The notes beneath the pieces are model-generated. The model did not search any database. It had not been told where the DNA came from and saw only the letters and a list, made by a program, of their open reading frames with translations. This document shows, piece after piece, positions 53,945 through 62,544 of a stretch of DNA of 64,000 nt; the stretch's first letter is position 1, and each line of letters opens with the position of its first letter. Source of the DNA: Salipaludibacillus sp. CUR1 (GTDB lineage: Bacteria; Bacillota; Bacilli; Bacillales; Salisediminibacteriaceae). The stretch is from positions 48,804 to 112,803 of the forward strand of contig NZ_JAIWPE010000018.1 in NCBI RefSeq assembly GCF_021028955.1, read 5' to 3'. Both the position numbers and the translations under genes were made by a program.

Positions 53945-54590
53945 GGCTGCGACAAAAGAATAGTAACCATAAAGAAAGCCGAACAAATCTTATGATTTTT
54001 GTTCGGTTTTTCGCTTTTGTACTTAATAAAAAATTGACTCTGATAAATAGTAATGGCAGTGATTTCAGTCCGCCAGGCGGACGCTTGCCCAGGGGCTTGT
54101 CGTTTTAATCTGCCGGTTCACTCTTGGCGAAGGCTTACACCACAGGCATAAGTGCAACATCGTTGCAGGGATCTTCGGCTAACCCCTTCACGTCCTGTGA
54201 AAACGCCGAAGTCACCACATCCGTGTGGAAGTTCGCTGTGTTTTCTTTACCCGAGGGCTTGTCTTCAACTAATTTTCCCGAAGGACATTTTCAGGAAAGT
54301 GGATTTTCAGACTTCGCAAATCCTCCAGGTGTCCTCGTCTTCGTTCACCGGAAAAAAAGTATTTAGCGGGTGCGTTTTTCTACAGGATGAGCTAAAATCA
54401 ACTCAGCCGGGAGCTTCGTTGAATTGGATCTTCAGCCTTAACCCCTGTGGCGTCGCCGCCTTCTGTCCTTCAATCAAAAAACCAGAGGCTATTTAATAAT
54501 TCGTAAAACTAAAATTAACTCACCTTATAAGATGTCTGATAAAAATTATTGTTCGTCCTTTACAAACTTGTCTTTAGTTTTGTCTCAGTA
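53945..54590 (+). mobile_element. MITE-like element, long copy
   Basis: About 645 bases with imperfect terminal inverted repeats, GGCTGCGACAAAAGA at the left and TTTTGTCTCAG at the right. Its first 155 bases match the short copy at 17071-17246, and the short copy's other end (CTTGTCTTTAGTTTTGT) reappears at 54568-54584. The middle 460 bases are extra, contain the terminator-like hairpin near 53970-54012 only at the left, and no transposase. Open frames inside are not convincing genes. Confidence 0.65.
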
Positions 54591-54599
54591 TATAAACCA

Positions 54600-54628
54600 T
54601 TGATTATATAACTATTAGGTTATATAAT
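54600..54628 (+). promoter_or_regulatory. Promoter and operator of the ars operon
   Basis: TTGATT (54600-54605), 17-base spacer, TATAAT (54623-54628). A perfect inverted repeat ATTATATAAC-N6-GTTATATAAT (54603-54628) covers -35 to -10, the classic position for an ArsR-type repressor. The same motif controls arsC. Confidence 0.8.
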
Positions 54629-54780
54629 GGATACGTTATGTTGTTCCGCATTGTACATATTAAAAATAAATTCAGCAGAAGTTCGTATGCTCGCTTTAAC
54701 GTATAGATTAAAAAGGGCTTTAAACACTAAACTATACAAAATATATCATGACGTTATTAAGTATAAAAGGAGCGTTTTCT

Positions 54781-56546
54781 ATGAAAGACTTTCTCCAAGC
54801 GACATCTCAACCACCCGCCACTTATTTTTTACCGGAAAAGGCGGTGTCGGAAAGACTTCAACAGCTTGTGCAACAGCTGTTGCTTTAGCTGACTCAGGAA
54901 AAAAAGTATTAATTGTAAGCACCGACCCCGCATCAAATCTGCAGGATGTGTTCGGCATGGATTTAAGGAATGACCCCTCTCCTGTGAGCTCGGTCCCAAA
55001 TTTATTTGCTGCAAACCTGGATCCCGAAGAAGCCGCAAGACAGTACAGGGAAAAAATGATAGGGCCATACAAAGGCAAGCTTCCAGAATCAGTTGTGAGA
55101 AATATGGAAGAGCAGCTTTCCGGCGCATGCACCGTGGAAATAGCAGCTTTTGACGAGTTTACAAATTTACTGGCTGACCAAGAAACGACGAACCAGTTTG
55201 ACCATATTATATTTGATACAGCCCCCACAGGCCATACGTTAAGACTTCTCCAGCTGCCGACAGCGTGGAGTGATTTTCTGGAGGGTAACGAGAATGGCGC
55301 GTCATGTCTAGGTCCGCTCGCAGGATTGGAAGAAAAGAAAGCATTATATGCCAAGACGGTAGAAGCTCTTTCTAACGACGAAGAAACTGTCCTCGTATTA
55401 GTGTCACGGCCGGATCAATCTTCACTGGCAGAAGCGGAGCGGGCAGGCAGTGAATTAGCTGAAATCGGTATTACTAACCAGTCACTTGTAATTAATGGCG
55501 TTTTTAATCGCCAGTCAGATGACGAAGTGGCTGTTAAGCTCGAAGCGAAACAGCAGGCTGCATTAAAAAATATCCCTGCTGCTTTTAAACACATGGCGAC
55601 GTATTTTTTACCGTTAGTCCCATTTAATTTAACCGGGCTTGATGCTCTAAGGAATTTTTTCGAAACAGAGCCGGTATACACTAATGACTTGAAAGCTGTT
55701 AAAGCCTCACACGATCTTCCATCTATTAAAGCAATCCTGGATGACATGGAACCGAGAAAACATGGCGTGTTTATGACGATGGGCAAAGGCGGTGTTGGAA
55801 AAACTACCATTGCTGCCGCTGTTGCTGTCGGTCTGGCAGAGAGGGGGCACACTGTTCATTTAACGACCACTGACCCTGCGGCCCATTTAACCCATGTATT
55901 AAACGAGGAGTCGTTTGAAGGATCGTTAAACGTGAGTAAAGTCGATCCGAAAACAGAGGTGGAAAATTATAAAAAACAGGTGCTTTCCAAGGTCAGCGAT
56001 GATTTAACTGAGGATGAACTGGCGTATATTAAAGAAGATTTAGAGTCTCCGTGTACAGAAGAAATCGCTGTTTTTCGCGCGTTCGCTGAAGTTGTTGACC
56101 AGGCGCAGGATGCATTTGTAGTAATTGATACGGCCCCTACAGGCCATACTTTACTGCTTCTTGACGCGGCAGAGTCTTATCACCGCGAAGTGGAGCGGTC
56201 GTCAGGGGATATGCCTGAATCCGTAAATAAGCTGCTCCCTCGGCTAAGGGACCCAGATCAAACATTCATTTCACTTGTTACTTTACCAGAAGCGACACCG
56301 GTCTTTGAGGCAAGCCGGCTGCAGAATGACTTGCTTCGCGCTGGGATTAAACCAGCCTGGTGGATCATCAACCAGAGTTTTCAGGCCACTGAAACGACAG
56401 ACCCTGTTTTAAAAGGCCGGTCTTTTGCAGAGCAGCAATGGATTGAAAAGGTGAAAAATGAGTTATCACCTCAGACAGTAATTGTCCCTTGGCAGTCTGA
56501 TCAGATGATTGGACTGGAGAAACTTAAACTAATGGCAGGGCAATAA
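54781..56546 (+). CDS. arsA: Arsenite-transporting ATPase ArsA, apparent frameshift at the start
   Basis: Two-domain ATPase that energises arsenite export. Both halves are intact: FFTGKGGVGKTST and FMTMGKGGVGKTT P-loops, two DTAPTGHTL signatures, and the three metal-binding Cys regions SGACTVEIAAF, GASCLGPL and SPCTEEIAVF. The only good ribosome site (AAAGGAG, 54768-54774) serves ATG 54781, but that ATG is one frame off from the ArsA frame; adding one base after about 54795 would give MKDFLPSDIS leading into the ArsA frame. The ATG at 54627 lies in the -10 box, and the in-frame ATG at 54687 has no ribosome site. So either a real or sequencing frameshift exists or an atypical start is used. 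First gene of arsA-acr3-hesB. Confidence 0.85.
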
Positions 56547-56723
56547 TACATGAGTGAGAAATAGTGTTGAAGTCAGCAGAACCTTTTTAGGCAGTGTATC
56601 CAAAATATCGTTAGAAGATCATCAGTTGATGTTTTAGTTGTTAAATAATTCCAGGCCACTGATTTTTAAAATACTTTCAAAAAAATAGATTAAATCAGGC
56701 AAAGTTCAGGGAGGAAGTTATAT

Positions 56724-57806
56724 ATGAGTAAAGAAGTGGACCAACAAGACAGTAAAGGCGGCATAGGTTTTTTCGAAAGATATTTATCTGTCTGGGTGGC
56801 CTTGTGTATCATTATCGGAGTAGCGGTCGGACAGTTTATCCCGGCCGTGCCTGAAACGTTGAGCCAATTCGAATATGCACAAGTGTCTATTCCGGTTGCT
56901 ATTCTCATCTGGCTTATGATTTACCCGATGATGGCACAGATTGATTTTTCAAGTATCGTAAATGCCGGCCGTAAACCTAAAGGGCTGGCGGTGACCCTTG
57001 TAGTAAACTGGCTAATTAAGCCTTTCACGATGTTTTTCTTTGCCTGGGTGTTTTTCCGGTTTGTGTTTTCACCGTTTATACCGGAAGCTCTTGCGACTGA
57101 ATATATTGCAGGGGCCGTGTTACTCGGTGCAGCCCCATGTACCGCAATGGTTTTTGTTTGGAGTTACTTAACAAAAGGGAACGCCGGATATACTTTGGTC
57201 CAAGTCTCGGTGAATAATTTGATTTTAATTTTCGCGTACGGGCCGATTGTCATGGTATTGTTAAGAATGAATAATGTCATAGTTCCTTTTGATACCATTT
57301 TCTTATCAATCCTATTATTCATCATTATTCCTTTAGCTGCAGGATACATTTCCAGGGTGGTCCTTATTAAGCGGAAAGGTCTGGAATGGTTTGAAAATGT
57401 CTATCTTAAAGCAGCGGGTAAATTTACGATTGCCGGTTTACTACTGACATTAATTATTATCTTCTCTTTCCAGGGTGAAGTCATTCTGCAAAATCCATTC
57501 CACATCGGGTTAATTGCTGTTCCTTTAGTTATTCAAACGCTATTTATTTTTGTTATTGCTTATTTCTGGGCTAAGAAATGGCGGATTGAGCATAGTGTCG
57601 CTGCACCAGCCGCTATGATCGGTACAAGTAATTTCTTCGAGCTTGCTGTAGCAGCTTCCATAGCACTTTTCGGATTAAATTCGGGAGCAACGTTAGTTAC
57701 TGTCGTAGGTGTGCTTGTTGAAGTTCCTCTTATGCTGTTTTTAGTACGGATTGCTAATAATACGAGAGAATGGTTCCCTGAAAGCAGCTTAGTTAAGAAT
57801 AACTGA
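56724..57806 (+). CDS. acr3: ACR3-type arsenite efflux permease
   Basis: A 360-residue membrane carrier with ten helices that expels arsenite. The conserved Cys in LLGAAPCTAMVFVWSYL (helix 4) and Glu in VGVLVEVPLMLFLV (helix 9) are present. GGGAGGAAG precedes the ATG. It follows arsA by about 180 bases with no terminator seen, so ArsA and Acr3 probably work as an ATP-driven pump, an arrangement known for some Acr3 proteins. Confidence 0.95.
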   Translation: MSKEVDQQDSKGGIGFFERYLSVWVALCIIIGVAVGQFIPAVPETLSQFEYAQVSIPVAILIWLMIYPMMAQIDFSSIVNAGRKPKGLAVTLVVNWLIKPFTMFFFAWVFFRFVFSPFIPEALATEYIAGAVLLGAAPCTAMVFVWSYLTKGNAGYTLVQVSVNNLILIFAYGPIVMVLLRMNNVIVPFDTIFLSILLFIIIPLAAGYISRVVLIKRKGLEWFENVYLKAAGKFTIAGLLLTLIIIFSFQGEVILQNPFHIGLIAVPLVIQTLFIFVIAYFWAKKWRIEHSVAAPAAMIGTSNFFELAVAASIALFGLNSGATLVTVVGVLVEVPLMLFLVRIANNTREWFPESSLVKNN

Positions 57807-57832
57807 TTATAATTAAGGGAGAGGGGGATGTC

Positions 57833-58111
57833 ATGTTTATCAGTGATAGTGCGAAGAATTTTTTGCTCAGTATGATGAAGAAACACGATACCCACGCCCT
57901 CCGTATATACAAAGAAGCCTCCGGCTGAGGAGGTAAACGTTTAGGAGTGGTTCTGGATGAACCGCGTGAGACTGATCACTTGCAACAGGTAAACGGTATC
58001 CTCGTGGCTGTCGAACCGGATATTGTAAAGGAAGCAGAATACGTTAAAATATATTATAAGAAACGTGGGAAGCAACAAGGATTAAGTATTGAAGGTTTAA
58101 TTCACATGTGA
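57833..58111 (+). CDS. HesB-like selenoprotein candidate (in-frame UGA at codon 32)
   Basis: Read through TGA at 57926-57928 the frame gives a 92-residue HesB/IscA-like protein: MFISDSAKNFLLSMM..., ALRIYKEASG-U-GGKRLGVVLDEP, VNGILVAVEPDIV and a C-terminal GLSIEGLIHM. The UGA falls exactly at the conserved cluster-ligand cysteine of the HesB fold, with coding similarity before and after it. The TIGRFAM HesB-like selenoprotein family has this size and Sec position. A hairpin starting 19 bases after the UGA looks like a bacterial SECIS. GAGGGGGA precedes the ATG. Last gene of the ars operon. If the host lacks selenocysteine machinery this would be a pseudogene. Confidence 0.75.
57947..57965 (+). 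promoter_or_regulatory. SECIS-like stem-loop after the in-frame UGA
   Basis: GTGGTTC (57947-57953) pairs with GAACCGC (57959-57965) around the loop TGGAT, whose first G is 26 bases past the UGA. Stem of seven pairs (one GU) and a small loop with GG fit the bacterial SECIS pattern. Confidence 0.6.
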
Positions 58112-58165
58112 GCAGCAGAATATTTATATGGTCGAGAAGACAATTCAGCCATGAAATATTCAAAT

Positions 58166-58212
58166 AAAAAACCTGCAGTCATTGAATAAAAATGACTGCA
58201 GGTTATTTAAAT
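58166..58212. terminator. Terminator between the ars operon and arsC
   Basis: Perfect 14-bp stem AACCTGCAGTCATT/AATGACTGCAGGTT with a seven-base loop; convergent units meet here. Confidence 0.88.
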
Positions 58213-58321
58213 TCCTTTATTTGCTTTAAAAATTGATACCCGCTTTTTTGGTGATCAAACTGCCGGGCAGTCCTTGCACCTCCACAGTCATTTAACAACT
58301 GTGACTTGTAACAGGTATGAC

Positions 58322-58741
58322 TTATTTTCCTGTCTCTGCAAAGGTTTGGATTCGCTGGCCAATCTCATCACGTACGCGTTGGAAGACTGCCCACTTTTCT
58401 TCCTCTGAGCCTTCTGCTTTAGCTGGATCATCAAAACCCCAGTGGACGCGTTCTTTATTAGGAGGCGTCGCCGGGCAAACATCATTGGCGTGCCCGCATA
58501 ATGTTACTACGAGACTGGCTTCTTGAAGCAATTCCTGGTCGATTGTATCTGAAGTCTGATCCTGAATATCTATTCCAACTTCATTCATTGCCTTAACTGC
58601 TTTAGGGTTCACACCGTGTGCTTCGATGCCGGCAGAATACACTTCATATTTGTCTTTAAGGTACTTCTTCCCAAAAGCTTCAGCCATTTGGCTCCTGCAT
58701 GAATTCCCTGTGCATAGAAAATAGATGATAGGTTTTGCCAT
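58322..58741 (-). CDS. arsC: Thioredoxin-coupled arsenate reductase
   Basis: Reduces arsenate to arsenite, using the low-molecular-weight phosphatase fold. P-loop [10 protein letters not shown] (Cys10) and the CGHANDVC pair (about residues 82 and 89) give the three catalytic cysteines of the thioredoxin-dependent class. The 139-residue length is typical. AAAGGAG precedes the ATG. Its promoter carries the ars operator, about 120 bases upstream. The arsenite produced would be exported by Acr3-ArsA. Confidence 0.96.
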   Translation of the reverse strand: MAKPIIYFLCTGNSCRSQMAEAFGKKYLKDKYEVYSAGIEAHGVNPKAVKAMNEVGIDIQDQTSDTIDQELLQEASLVVTLCGHANDVCPATPPNKERVHWGFDDPAKAEGSEEEKWAVFQRVRDEIGQRIQTFAETGK

Positions 58742-58860
58742 GATAAAAACTCCTTTAAAATTAGTTTAATTAGTTCGTGTGTGATTACAGACAAACCTGC
58801 TGTTTCAGCCAAAGCAGAACACTTAAGGTTTACCTAATGTGAGTCTGAAATTCTCACTTT

Positions 58861-58890
58861 ATTATATAATTAGTTTTTTATATAAGTCAA
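58861..58890 (-). promoter_or_regulatory. Promoter and operator of arsC
   Basis: Minus strand TTGACT (58890-58885), 18-base spacer, TATAAT (58866-58861). The plus-strand sequence ATTATATAA-N8-TTATATAA (58861-58885) has the same half-sites and spacing as the arsA operator. Confidence 0.75.
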
Positions 58891-59075
58891 TGTTTATACA
58901 AAGGTTAATAACGAAGAGATATTAACATTATTACCAACAATTCAGCTGCAGTTTTATAAAAAATGACTTAATTAAATAAGCACATGTTGTTGAGGAAACT
59001 GTCAAATCTTATCGTTTTCTGTGGGGAGGAAGACACATAACCGTTGATTTGTACTCCTCAGACGTCTCTGTTTTC

Positions 59076-59084
59076 TGCTATAAT
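59076..59084 (+). promoter_or_regulatory. Extended -10 promoter of plsC
   Basis: TGCTATAAT, an extended -10 box without a good -35, 27 bases before the plsC start codon. Confidence 0.6.
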
Positions 59085-59110
59085 ATAAAAATATAAATGG
59101 ACAGAAATGG

Positions 59111-59857
59111 ATGATCAGCATGCTTAGAACAGGAATTTGGTTTATTTACTTTTTTATTTATTTAATAGTCGTCTCACCTGCTTTACTGAAAGCAAGATAC
59201 CTTAAAAATAGAGGGAAAACAGAAGAACTGGACGCTTTTATACTTAAAAAATCGTCAAACTGGGCTAGAAGATTAGTGAAACTGGCAGGCGGAAGGATTC
59301 ATGTGAGGGGGCAGGAATGGATATCGGATGATGAACCTGTCCTGATCGTAAGTAATCATCAGGGAAATTTCGATATTCCTGTGCTCCTCGGATATCTTGG
59401 TTTGAATATCGGATTTATTTCTAAGGTTGAAGTGAAAAAAATACCCATGATCAGTTCATGGATGACTTATATGGGATGTATTTTTATGGATCGGACAAAC
59501 CGGAGACAGGCAGTTAAATCTATTTTGGCTGGCGCTGAAGCCTTGGAGAAAGGCCAAAATCTTGTCGTGTTTCCTGAAGGAACCAGAAGTAAAGGCGGGC
59601 CTGTTGGAGAATTTAAAAAAGGAAGCTTTAAACTGGCCACGAGATCAAAGGTTGCTATACTTCCAGTGACCATAGAGGGCTCCTATAATATGATGGAGGC
59701 GAACAAAAATAAAATTACTCCTGCCGATGTGACTGTTACCATTTCGGAACCTATCCGAATCCATCAGCAGAACCCGGCCATATCAGACCAGGAATTAGCT
59801 GACTTAACACGTGCTCAGATTGCTGGTCACATGAGTGAAAAGACTGTGGCTTTGTAA
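59111..59857 (+). CDS. plsC: 1-acyl-sn-glycerol-3-phosphate acyltransferase
   Basis: Membrane-bound enzyme that acylates lysophosphatidic acid to phosphatidic acid. N-terminal hydrophobic helix, then the HX4D motif NHQGNFD (about residue 92) and FPEGTRS (about 155). The 248-residue length is normal. The ribosome site before ATG 59111 is weak; an in-frame ATG at 59120 is an alternative. Preceded by an extended -10 promoter. Confidence 0.92.
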   Translation: MISMLRTGIWFIYFFIYLIVVSPALLKARYLKNRGKTEELDAFILKKSSNWARRLVKLAGGRIHVRGQEWISDDEPVLIVSNHQGNFDIPVLLGYLGLNIGFISKVEVKKIPMISSWMTYMGCIFMDRTNRRQAVKSILAGAEALEKGQNLVVFPEGTRSKGGPVGEFKKGSFKLATRSKVAILPVTIEGSYNMMEANKNKITPADVTVTISEPIRIHQQNPAISDQELADLTRAQIAGHMSEKTVAL

Positions 59858-59921
59858 AATCCTCTGTTTAGAGGGTTTTTTCTTTTACCCAAAATCGTTA
59901 AACTATTGTATAATAAATAAA

Positions 59922-59939
59922 TGAATGAACATTCAATCA
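59922..59939. promoter_or_regulatory. FadR-like operator upstream of the SCP2 gene
   Basis: TGAATGAACATTCAATCA resembles the Bacillus FadR box (TGAATGA-N4-TCATTCA) with one poor position per half, and lies eight bases after TATAAT (59909-59914), suited to repression. Confidence 0.5.
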
Positions 59940-59958
59940 TTTTTAAGGGGTGTAGAAA

Positions 59959-60288
59959 ATGTCAGTAAAAAGTACTTTTGAGGAGTTAACTGCCAAAATG
60001 AATGAGGATCCCAGCCATATTGAAGGCTTATCGTATGTGTACCAGTTTAATTTATCCGGTGAGGACGAAGGGAAGTACCAGCTGAAGCTTGAAAACCAGC
60101 GGGCAGAGTATAAGGAAAATGTGGAGTGGGAGCCCCGTCTGACTCTGGAGATGAGCGATAAAAATTTTATTAAACTGGCACAGGATGATTTAAATCCTAC
60201 TATGGCCTATATGAGCGGTAAGCTGAAAGTTCATGGAGACCTGGGCCACGCATTAAAATTTCACACGTTAATTAAAAAATATCAGTAA
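59959..60288 (+). CDS. SCP2 sterol-binding domain protein
   Basis: A 109-residue sterol carrier protein 2-like domain that probably binds acyl-CoA or lipid. The fold is suggested by YQFNLSGEDEGKYQLKLENQRAEY and the C-terminal AYMSGKLKVHGDLGHALKFH. AAGGGGTGTAGAAA precedes the ATG. A FadR-like site in its promoter links it to fatty-acid metabolism. Confidence 0.85.
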   Translation: MSVKSTFEELTAKMNEDPSHIEGLSYVYQFNLSGEDEGKYQLKLENQRAEYKENVEWEPRLTLEMSDKNFIKLAQDDLNPTMAYMSGKLKVHGDLGHALKFHTLIKKYQ

Positions 60289-60296
60289 CTGCATAC

Positions 60297-60337
60297 AAAA
60301 AGCTGATCCTTTTCTTCCGCAGGGTCAGCTTTTTTTA
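60297..60337 (+). terminator. Terminator of the SCP2 gene
   Basis: AAAAGCTGATCC pairs with GGGTCAGCTTTT (one mismatch) and is followed by a T-run. Confidence 0.88.
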
Positions 60338-60454
60338 AAGAAGGTATGAGGTTTGTAACTTGTAAGCATGTGATCGGCAGGCACACACGCCAGCAGGGAG
60401 CGTGTCATGAATCAAGCAGTCTTTGGCTGCCATGGATAAAAAGATCAGTGTCTT

Positions 60455-60595
60455 TCAGGCTTTTTGAAGATCCCTGCTATTATATTTTTCATCAATCTTT
60501 TTCTCAATTTGAATAATAGCTTGCTGATCCTGCATAATTTCCTGCTTATTCTCTTTAACTAATTCTTCAAAACTTTTGTGGAAGCGTTTTCTCAT
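60455..60595 (-). CDS. FbpB family small basic protein
   Basis: A 46-residue protein (MRKRFHKSFEELVKENK, then EIMQDQQAIIQIEKKIDEKY) of the FbpB family. In B. subtilis FbpB is a Fur-regulated helper of the FsrA small RNA during iron starvation. AAAGGATGATCATAA precedes the ATG. No clear Fur box was seen upstream. Confidence 0.85.
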   Translation of the reverse strand: MRKRFHKSFEELVKENKQEIMQDQQAIIQIEKKIDEKYNSRDLQKA

Positions 60596-60947
60596 TTATG
60601 ATCATCCTTTTAATCAAAATTTTCTTTCTATTTCATTATAAATAAAAAACATTAGCGACATATGTGAAACTTGTTACAATTTTGCGAACTTTGGATAAAT
60701 TTGTTGGAAAAAGTCTATTTATCTCTAAATACCCTTAACATTTTCTTGATAATCGTATATTTACGGACTTCGCCATGCTTTTTCCAGGAACTTAAGCACC
60801 GCGTTTTTCACAGGAGGTATAGGGCAAGGGTTACTTATGCTTTGATATGTCCTTTTAAAAAGGTAAAATAAGTAATAATAATTGAATGAGCGACCATTCA
60901 TTATATCGGTCACTGTGGCCGTAATTTAACAAAAACAGGAGGATAGT
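60596..60947. other. Intergenic region
   Basis: Contains an AT-rich stretch, a CCTTTTAAAAAGG palindrome and the FadR-like site at 60883. A 66-codon plus-strand frame here has no ribosome site and is not accepted as a gene. Confidence 0.6.
60883..60900. promoter_or_regulatory. FadR-like operator upstream of the MBL hydrolase gene
   Basis: TGAATGAGCGACCATTCA has perfect TGAATG and CATTCA half-sites with the six-base spacing of Bacillus FadR boxes, 48 bases before the start codon. Confidence 0.6.
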
Positions 60948-61919
60948 ATGAAAACGACAATGATTCAGCGTTCTAAAGAAATCTATCAAATGACGATTCC
61001 AACTCCGTTTTTAGTAGGCCCTGTCAATACTTATTTAATTAAGGGAGATGCTTTGACATTAGTGGATACAGGGCCTAAGACTGCAGAAGCCAGGGAGCAG
61101 ATGGAAAATGCACTGGCAGAATTAAACCTCAGTTTTAAAGATATTGAACTTGTCGTTCTTACCCATCACCATCCCGACCATATCGGGATGATTGGAGAGT
61201 TTCTTCCTAACGCTAAAATAGCAGGGCATCTGAAATTAAAGCCTTGGCTGGAAAAAGATGAACAGTTCTACTCCAGAACAAGACAATTCTTTTACAGGTT
61301 TTACAGGGAACATGGGGTGCCTGAGTCCTGGGTACGGGAGATGGACCGCTCTCAAAACTATTATATGAACTTTACCACTCCGGCCTCCGTAGATTTTATT
61401 TTAGAAGAAGGCGATTCAATCGACGGGCTGCCGGGATGGCGGGTATTGGAAACACCGGGGCATGCCCAGAGCCATCTATCGCTTATTAAAGAAAAAGACG
61501 GAACGATGATTGCGGGTGACCACCTTATCGAACATATTTCTTCCAATGCGATTATAGAAGCCCCTTACTTTAACGAAACGGAACGGCCGAAAACCTTATT
61601 GCAATACCGCGAGGCTCTCAAAAAATGCAAAAATGCCTCTTTAATTTTTTCAGGCCACGGCCGCACGATCAGGAAACCGAAAGAATTAATTGAAGAACGC
61701 ATCAATGCAATGGATAAAAAAGCTCAGGTCTTTAAACGCAAAATGGGAGAAGACCCTATTCAGGTATTTAGTTTATGTCAAAAAATGTATCCTGAAATTT
61801 ACAGGAAGCAGACAGCTCTTACTTTTTCAGAGACATTAGGACATTTGGACTTACTTGAAGAACGGGGAGAAGTGAAAGCTGAAATGAGTGAAGGGGAAAT
61901 TTATTACATGAAAGCTTAG
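60948..61919 (+). CDS. MBL-fold hydrolase (LACTB2-like)
   Basis: A 323-residue metallo-beta-lactamase fold enzyme with THHHPDHIGM (metal site, about residue 71), ETPGHAQSH and MIAGDHLI. A C-terminal winged-helix-like part (TFSETLGHLDLLEERGEV) resembles LACTB2-type hydrolases. Its probable substrate could be a thioester or phosphodiester; FadR-like control suggests lipid metabolism. AGGAGGATAGT precedes the ATG. Confidence 0.85.
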   Translation: MKTTMIQRSKEIYQMTIPTPFLVGPVNTYLIKGDALTLVDTGPKTAEAREQMENALAELNLSFKDIELVVLTHHHPDHIGMIGEFLPNAKIAGHLKLKPWLEKDEQFYSRTRQFFYRFYREHGVPESWVREMDRSQNYYMNFTTPASVDFILEEGDSIDGLPGWRVLETPGHAQSHLSLIKEKDGTMIAGDHLIEHISSNAIIEAPYFNETERPKTLLQYREALKKCKNASLIFSGHGRTIRKPKELIEERINAMDKKAQVFKRKMGEDPIQVFSLCQKMYPEIYRKQTALTFSETLGHLDLLEERGEVKAEMSEGEIYYMKA

Positions 61920-61999
61920 AAAACGTTTGTTTGAGGTTTCACTTTGTTGGTAAGATAATAAGAGACAGGGAAACCAACATTTGAATGGAGGCACGAAAA

Positions 62000-62443
62000 A
62001 TGGAAAAACAGATGAAGAAATGGGTTATCAGCGGATCGGTTCTAAGTGTAATAGCAGGGTCTATTTTTGTCGCATCAAATAAAAAAACACGTGAGGGAGT
62101 AACAGACTTTGTAAGCACTGCCTCTTCACAGACAAAACACTGGTTTCAGGTAATCAATGAAAATCGCGATACGGTGGTTCAGCAGCTCCGTTCATCTGGC
62201 GATAAGATTTCTGCCATTGTAGATTCTGCCTCGGATGATGTGGAAAAACTGGTGGAGACGTCGAAGAGCTTAAAAGCACATGTATTTGATTTACTGGAAG
62301 CTGTACAGGATTCGACAGAAGAAATTAAAGGGCTTAAGAGTAAGTTTGAAGAAAGGGAAACAATTGAAGCTGAGACTGCAATGGCCCCTGACCCTGAGTC
62401 ACTTCTGCCTCCTGATACCGGGCAAAAGAAACTTGAAGAATAA
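62000..62443 (+). CDS. YtxH-like membrane-anchored protein
   Basis: A 147-residue protein with one N-terminal hydrophobic segment (WVISGSVLSVIAGSIFVAS) followed by a long helical, coiled-coil-prone region and an acidic Pro-rich tail (DPESLLPPDTG), as in YtxH/gas-vesicle-like stress proteins. GGAGG is eight bases before ATG 62000. Function unknown; general stress is a family-based guess. Confidence 0.75.
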   Translation: MEKQMKKWVISGSVLSVIAGSIFVASNKKTREGVTDFVSTASSQTKHWFQVINENRDTVVQQLRSSGDKISAIVDSASDDVEKLVETSKSLKAHVFDLLEAVQDSTEEIKGLKSKFEERETIEAETAMAPDPESLLPPDTGQKKLEE

Positions 62444-62456
62444 CTGTTTAGTATGG

Positions 62457-62488
62457 AAAACCTCTTTTTTAAAAAGGGGTTTTTTCAT
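62457..62488 (+). terminator. Terminator of the YtxH-like gene
   Basis: AAAACCTCTTTTT pairs with AAAAAGGGGTTTT and is followed by a T-run. Confidence 0.85.
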
Positions 62489-62544
62489 TTTTTAAGAAGG
62501 TTTTTGTTAAAGGTGAAGATCTTTATAAAACTGTTAAATTTTAT

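Noticed and set aside
54124..54496. Overlapping plus-strand frames inside the long MITE-like element.
   Set aside because: No ribosome sites, no transposase motifs, composition unlike neighbouring genes.
54627..54780. N-terminal extension of ArsA starting at ATG 54627.
   Set aside because: The ATG lies inside the TATAAT box and operator, so it is not on the transcript; the extension has no similarity to ArsA and no ribosome site.
58109..58187. The HesB-like frame stays open for about 25 codons past its final TGA, raising the idea of a second selenocysteine.
   Set aside because: The 92-residue length already matches the family, no SECIS-like hairpin follows this TGA, and the extension runs into the terminator.
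58225..58300. Minus-strand 30-codon frame just after arsC (starts MLNDCGGARTARQF).
   Set aside because: No ribosome site and no recognised family; could be a gene remnant but cannot be supported.
60671..60871. Plus-strand frame of 66 codons before the MBL hydrolase.
   Set aside because: No ribosome site, no recognisable family, and it overlaps the regulatory region.
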